A DNA stretch of 39,276 bases. Origin: Thalassiosira profunda (taxonomy: Eukaryota; Bacillariophyta; Thalassiosirophyceae; Thalassiosirales; Thalassiosiraceae). The stretch covers positions 1 through 39,276 of the forward strand of contig JALLAP010000045.1 of the NCBI GenBank assembly GCA_036939355.1, read 5' to 3'. The notes beneath the pieces were generated by a model. It did not search any database and was not told the DNA's origin. It saw only the letters and a list, made by a program, of their open reading frames with translations. Numbering within the stretch: position 1 is the first letter of the stretch; every line of letters starts with the position of its first letter. Below are positions 36,244-39,276 of this stretch, piece by piece. The position numbers and the translations under genes are program-made.

Positions 36244-36646
36244 TTGCGTCTTGTTTGTCCGTTCGATGCTCGAGGTGATTGTCTCTGTACTCCCGGCACG
36301 CTCTTGAAATTTATGAGCACATCTCTCGCTCCCAGAGCAATCCCAGGATGCACCTTGCGAATGGTAACGAAGTCGTTGGCTTCTCGTATTTGAGACAGGG
36401 GTCACGGCTGCTGCTCGTTGCAAACACTTCCTCAAAAAAGTGGGATCGATCAAATGAGATTGCGTCTCGAGAAGCCTGTGTCAAAAACGATTCGCAAGAG
36501 AAGGTGGTTCTGGGCTTGACGCCCGTGCGCCCGCCAAACCGTTCTGATCGCATGGTTCTGATGCGTGCCATCGAGCCACGCGCGCTCAGGGGCTGCTTGA
36601 GCGGGAGGCATGGCGGCCATAATTCGCCTGGCGAGCAGTGGGGAAC
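36244..36646. promoter_or_regulatory. Divergent intergenic region, secreted protein / PAS protein
   Basis: These 403 bp lie between divergent ATGs and presumably contain both promoters. A CGTTGCAAACACTTCC stretch with TTGCAA is at about 36418-36424. No gene is supported. Confidence 0.4.
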
Positions 36647-37735
36647 ATGATGTCCTTCTCTAGGGCAGCCCGCGCGGCGGTGGCGGCCACGCCGTCCGAG
36701 GCCTTTATCTCCACCAATGCCGCAGTCGATTGCCGCATTCGAGCGTCGGCGGCGGAGGAGCTGCGCCAACACTTCTGGGAGGCGTTCGCCGCTCGATCCT
36801 CGAAGCGTGACGCCTCGGCCGACAACGTCGCGACGCTGTCGCAGACGAACTCCCCAGTGGCGAGCGATAACGATACCCGCCTCTCGCAGTTAGAGGAGGT
36901 GCAAGACAGGGTGCTAGGCAAATATGCGAGAGATGATGCGTTCAGGCATTTCCGCATGAGCGCCGCCGCCCGTGCGATGAAACGAGGAGACGGCGTCATG
37001 TCGAACGATTTCTCTCTCGGGCTGGGGTACCAGGCTCAGCTGAAGGCAGGTGACGCCTTTTGCAAAGAAAGTCCGAGCCTCATTGATGTGGCCACTGCAA
37101 CTCAGGCGAGGGAGGAGATGCGTCACCACTTCTGGGCCGCTCATCGAGCGAGGAAAGATGCGCAAGACCAAGAGGATCTTCAGGTACGACGCCCGATGGC
37201 TCCTCCACTTGCTTCGTCGTCTGCATCTTCCCAACGAAACGACCGGTGCCACCTCCACGAATTCATGCACGAACATCGCTTTCCACTGCCATCCAGTCTG
37301 CAAGATGTGTATCACGAATTTGGCGGTCCGATGCTCGGAATCCAACATCAACCAAGGGCGATGGCGATCACAGAGGTCAATCCGCCGTTCCAGATCGTGG
37401 ACGTGAACAAAGAATGGACGTCACTCTGCGGGTACACGCGAGAAGAAGCCGTGGGATCAACGCTCAAACAGCTGCTGCAAGGGCCCGAGACGAATGCGGT
37501 TGTGGCGAAGGATCTGGTCGACTCGCTTCTGCACAACAGCCGTGAGGATAGGGAGAGCGAGGCAGTTTTGGTCAACTACAGTCGGACAGGACGCAAGTTT
37601 CGCAATCACGTGCGTGTCGGCCGAATCAAGAATGAGCAAGGAGATACGACGCACTTCGTTGGAGTCTTCAGAAAGATCAGGGACGAGGATGAACTTGGCA
37701 CTGAGTGCGACGAGGACCTATTTGCAAATGTGTGA
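36647..37735 (+). CDS. LOV-like PAS domain protein lacking the photoactive Cys
   Basis: 362 residues from ATG 36647. The N-terminal half has three similar amphipathic stretches (LRQHFWEAFAARSSKR, FRHFRMSAAARAMKR, MRHHFWAAHRARKD) in low-complexity sequence. Residues about 238-350 are a PAS domain closest in pattern to LOV: AITEVNPPFQIVDVNKEWTS, LCGYTREEAVGSTLKQLLQG, PETN, LVNYSRTGRKFRNHVRVGRI and THFVGVFRKI. In LOV photoreceptors the flavin-adduct Cys sits in GxNCRFLQ; here the equivalent segment is GSTLKQLLQ, with Lys near the Cys position, so classical adduct photochemistry is not expected. No output domain (kinase, bZIP) is attached. It could bind a ligand or act by dimerisation. A GTACGA after LEDLQ-like sequence (about 37184) could be a cryptic donor, but the frame is open. 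Confidence 0.72.
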   Translation: MMSFSRAARAAVAATPSEAFISTNAAVDCRIRASAAEELRQHFWEAFAARSSKRDASADNVATLSQTNSPVASDNDTRLSQLEEVQDRVLGKYARDDAFRHFRMSAAARAMKRGDGVMSNDFSLGLGYQAQLKAGDAFCKESPSLIDVATATQAREEMRHHFWAAHRARKDAQDQEDLQVRRPMAPPLASSSASSQRNDRCHLHEFMHEHRFPLPSSLQDVYHEFGGPMLGIQHQPRAMAITEVNPPFQIVDVNKEWTSLCGYTREEAVGSTLKQLLQGPETNAVVAKDLVDSLLHNSREDRESEAVLVNYSRTGRKFRNHVRVGRIKNEQGDTTHFVGVFRKIRDEDELGTECDEDLFANV

Positions 37736-37818
37736 GATGATGCCGTCGTTAGAGAATTGTATGCTAGAAGAATTGCGAGAAAAGATAGAATGAACAAAGT
37801 ACGCCTGTCCTGAAGCTG

Positions 37819-39273
37819 TCAATCATCATCCTCGTCCTCCGTTGCAAAGGTCGGTTGCAGTTGAGGGTAGGTCCAATATGTGGCAAAGATAGAAACGCCA
37901 ACCATTGCGCACATTGGTTGGAATGTCCGATTCAGCATCTCGTTCTTTCCCATGTAGGTCGCTGCGCTGAGCCAGAAATCACCAACCACTCGCCCCAAAG
38001 TCCCCGCTTCAGTGGCCAGAAGACCTGCATTCAGTACTCCAACCGCGAGAGACTTCGAGATTGTTTTGCTCAACAGCCCCATCGTCGGGCCCTCCAGAGC
38101 ATTGCAAGCCGCAAATGTGAGGATTCCAAACACGACGAATCGAGCCTCCGAGTAGTATTGGCCGTCTTGACTATAAACCAAGAACCCCAGAATTCCAATG
38201 AACATTGCAACTAGGGTCCCCAGAATCAGCTCGCGATCATCAAACCTTCTGCTAATGGATGCCACCAAAAAGTTGGTGGGCAGAACGCAGGACGCCAACA
38301 CTGCTAGATAAATGCCGGTTGCATGCACGCCCCAGCCAAAGTAGTATCGGCTGATGGTGGGAGCTGAACTCGATATTCCCTCCAGAACTGACTTCAGAAG
38401 CACCAACAGCGCGAGGCTGATCAACACAGGGACGTTTCCACATGCTTTCAACAGTGGATTCGTAGATCCCAACGATTGCGCAGTGCTGATCGACAAAGCC
38501 CCATCGATTGGATTGTTCAGAAGCGGACTGCTTTCTGTATGAGTTGTTGTGTCAGGCTTATCCCTTCTGGGCTGGGATCTAGACGGAGAGCGCCCCACGC
38601 GATCTGGCTCCTCAAAGAACAGCACGTTCAGAATCAAGTAAACGGCCCAGAGCACAAACATGACGTAGCCCGGCGCTGTTTCGACGGTCCACAAAGAGTT
38701 GGATTCACTCAGATGATCAGGAGCCACCACGCTCAATAAAGCTGCAAGCCCTGGACCTAGCGCCATCCCAAGTGCGCTCGCAGAGACAAAGTCGGCCATC
38801 CCCGCCGTTCGATCTTCGATGTTGTAATAATCGGCGATGTATCGCCGGTTGATGACTCGCGCGGAGCCAAAGCCGGTCAAGAGCCGCCCAAGAAGCACCA
38901 TTTTCAGACTGTTGCAAGGCAACGCAAGTGCATACACTGCGTTTCCCAACATGCAGCACGAAGACGCGAACATCAGCGCTCGCTTGTAGCTGTAGGACGA
39001 CCACCACGAATATAGAACCGACGATAGAATCACCGCGGCTGGCGTCATTCCAATTATAATGCCGCCACTCGCCTCATCGAAGCCCAAATGCTCGGCATAG
39101 AGCGCCGACGTGGGAGCAACGATGTTGTAATTGCACATGTAGAGTCCGGCGCTGGCCAAATTTAGCACCTTCGACAGATTTGAGACGGTGGGACCCTTCA
39201 GTATTTCCCTGCCGTCTTCTTCGCCTCCAATGGAAGCCTTTCGTATTCTTTCCATTGCCTCAACCGTTTCCAT
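37819..39273 (-). CDS. SPX-MFS-type major facilitator (vacuolar phosphate transporter-like), possibly 5' partial
   Basis: 484 residues from ATG 39273, with the frame open to the window edge, so the true start may lie outside. It has twelve or so hydrophobic segments, with a Ser/Arg-rich central loop (RVGRSPSRSQPRRDKP). The segment LLGRLLTGFGSARVINRRYI followed by ADFVSASALGMALGPGLAAL is the signature of the SPX-MFS family, whose plant members (VPT/PHT5) move phosphate into the vacuole. The N-terminal NLSKVLNLASAGLYMCNYNI and VAPTSALYAEHLG also fit. The regulatory SPX domain that normally precedes the MFS part is not inside the window: it is either upstream beyond 39276 or absent. The C-terminus ends in an acidic EDEDDD. 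It is convergent with the PAS gene (83 bp). Confidence 0.82.
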   Translation of the reverse strand: METVEAMERIRKASIGGEEDGREILKGPTVSNLSKVLNLASAGLYMCNYNIVAPTSALYAEHLGFDEASGGIIIGMTPAAVILSSVLYSWWSSYSYKRALMFASSCCMLGNAVYALALPCNSLKMVLLGRLLTGFGSARVINRRYIADYYNIEDRTAGMADFVSASALGMALGPGLAALLSVVAPDHLSESNSLWTVETAPGYVMFVLWAVYLILNVLFFEEPDRVGRSPSRSQPRRDKPDTTTHTESSPLLNNPIDGALSISTAQSLGSTNPLLKACGNVPVLISLALLVLLKSVLEGISSSAPTISRYYFGWGVHATGIYLAVLASCVLPTNFLVASISRRFDDRELILGTLVAMFIGILGFLVYSQDGQYYSEARFVVFGILTFAACNALEGPTMGLLSKTISKSLAVGVLNAGLLATEAGTLGRVVGDFWLSAATYMGKNEMLNRTFQPMCAMVGVSIFATYWTYPQLQPTFATEDEDDD

Positions 39274-39276
39274 TTC

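Noticed and set aside
1..39276. Transposons, LTRs, CRISPR arrays, prokaryotic operons
   Set aside because: There is no transposase, integrase or reverse transcriptase motif, no long terminal or regularly spaced repeat array, and introns plus plastid presequences show a eukaryotic nuclear locus.

Overview
The window is nuclear DNA of a photosynthetic stramenopile, most probably a centric diatom. Four features point there. (1) Several proteins begin with a signal peptide whose cleavage site is followed by Phe (GALG-FQPAP, AAA-FSPAP, VSA-FAIA), the ASAFAP-type plastid-import signal of algae with red secondary plastids. (2) One protein is a single-pass LRR protein with a Cys-rich tail, a type I associate with diatoms. 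(3) Families such as MORN-MYND, plastid DUF4336, plastid MEKHLA and SPX-MFS-type transporters occur together. (4) Genes are dense, of mixed orientation, GC-rich, with few short introns that nearly all use a GTGAGT donor. Genus-level assignment is not possible from this sequence alone.

Left part (1-9.5 kb): a MORN/MYND/LRR gene, cut by the left edge and carrying a frameshift in its MYND finger; a convergent 991-residue Arg/Ser-rich disordered protein with an internal duplication; and an 8-TM protein with a 700-residue disordered tail. Middle-left (9.6-15.6 kb): two paralogous genes for a small ER-type membrane protein (the second has lost an intron and is broken), a GPI-anchored-type secreted protein, an APH-fold small-molecule kinase and a SnoaL/NTF2-like protein. 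Two 75-bp repeats lie upstream of the GPI-type and kinase genes. Centre (15.7-22.9 kb): a plastid DUF4336 gene with a truncated tandem copy that includes its promoter, a large LRR protein, a plastid single-TM protein and a cupin_4 oxygenase-like protein.

Right part (22.9-39.3 kb): a protein with three NTF2-like domains, a DEP-TM-DUF1769 protein, DPH2 (diphthamide synthesis) divergent from a plastid MEKHLA protein, a five-exon prolyl 4-hydroxylase-like gene whose first exon supplies an N-myristoylation signal, a five-exon POT-family peptide/nitrate transporter, a four-exon secreted protein made of an acidic Asp/Tyr block followed by a nearly pure Arg tail, a LOV-like PAS protein without the photoactive Cys, and an SPX-MFS-type (vacuolar phosphate) transporter cut near its start by the right edge.

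These are mostly independent genes rather than a pathway cluster. Their shared themes are plastid import (four or five products), membrane transport and secretion. The most unusual window-wide signal is a strong excess of the palindrome TTGCAA in coding, promoter and intron DNA. The best candidates for undescribed biology are the secreted acidic/Arg-tail protein, the myristoylated prolyl hydroxylase, the triple NTF2 protein and the TTGCAA signal. No tRNA, rRNA, CRISPR array or transposase was seen.
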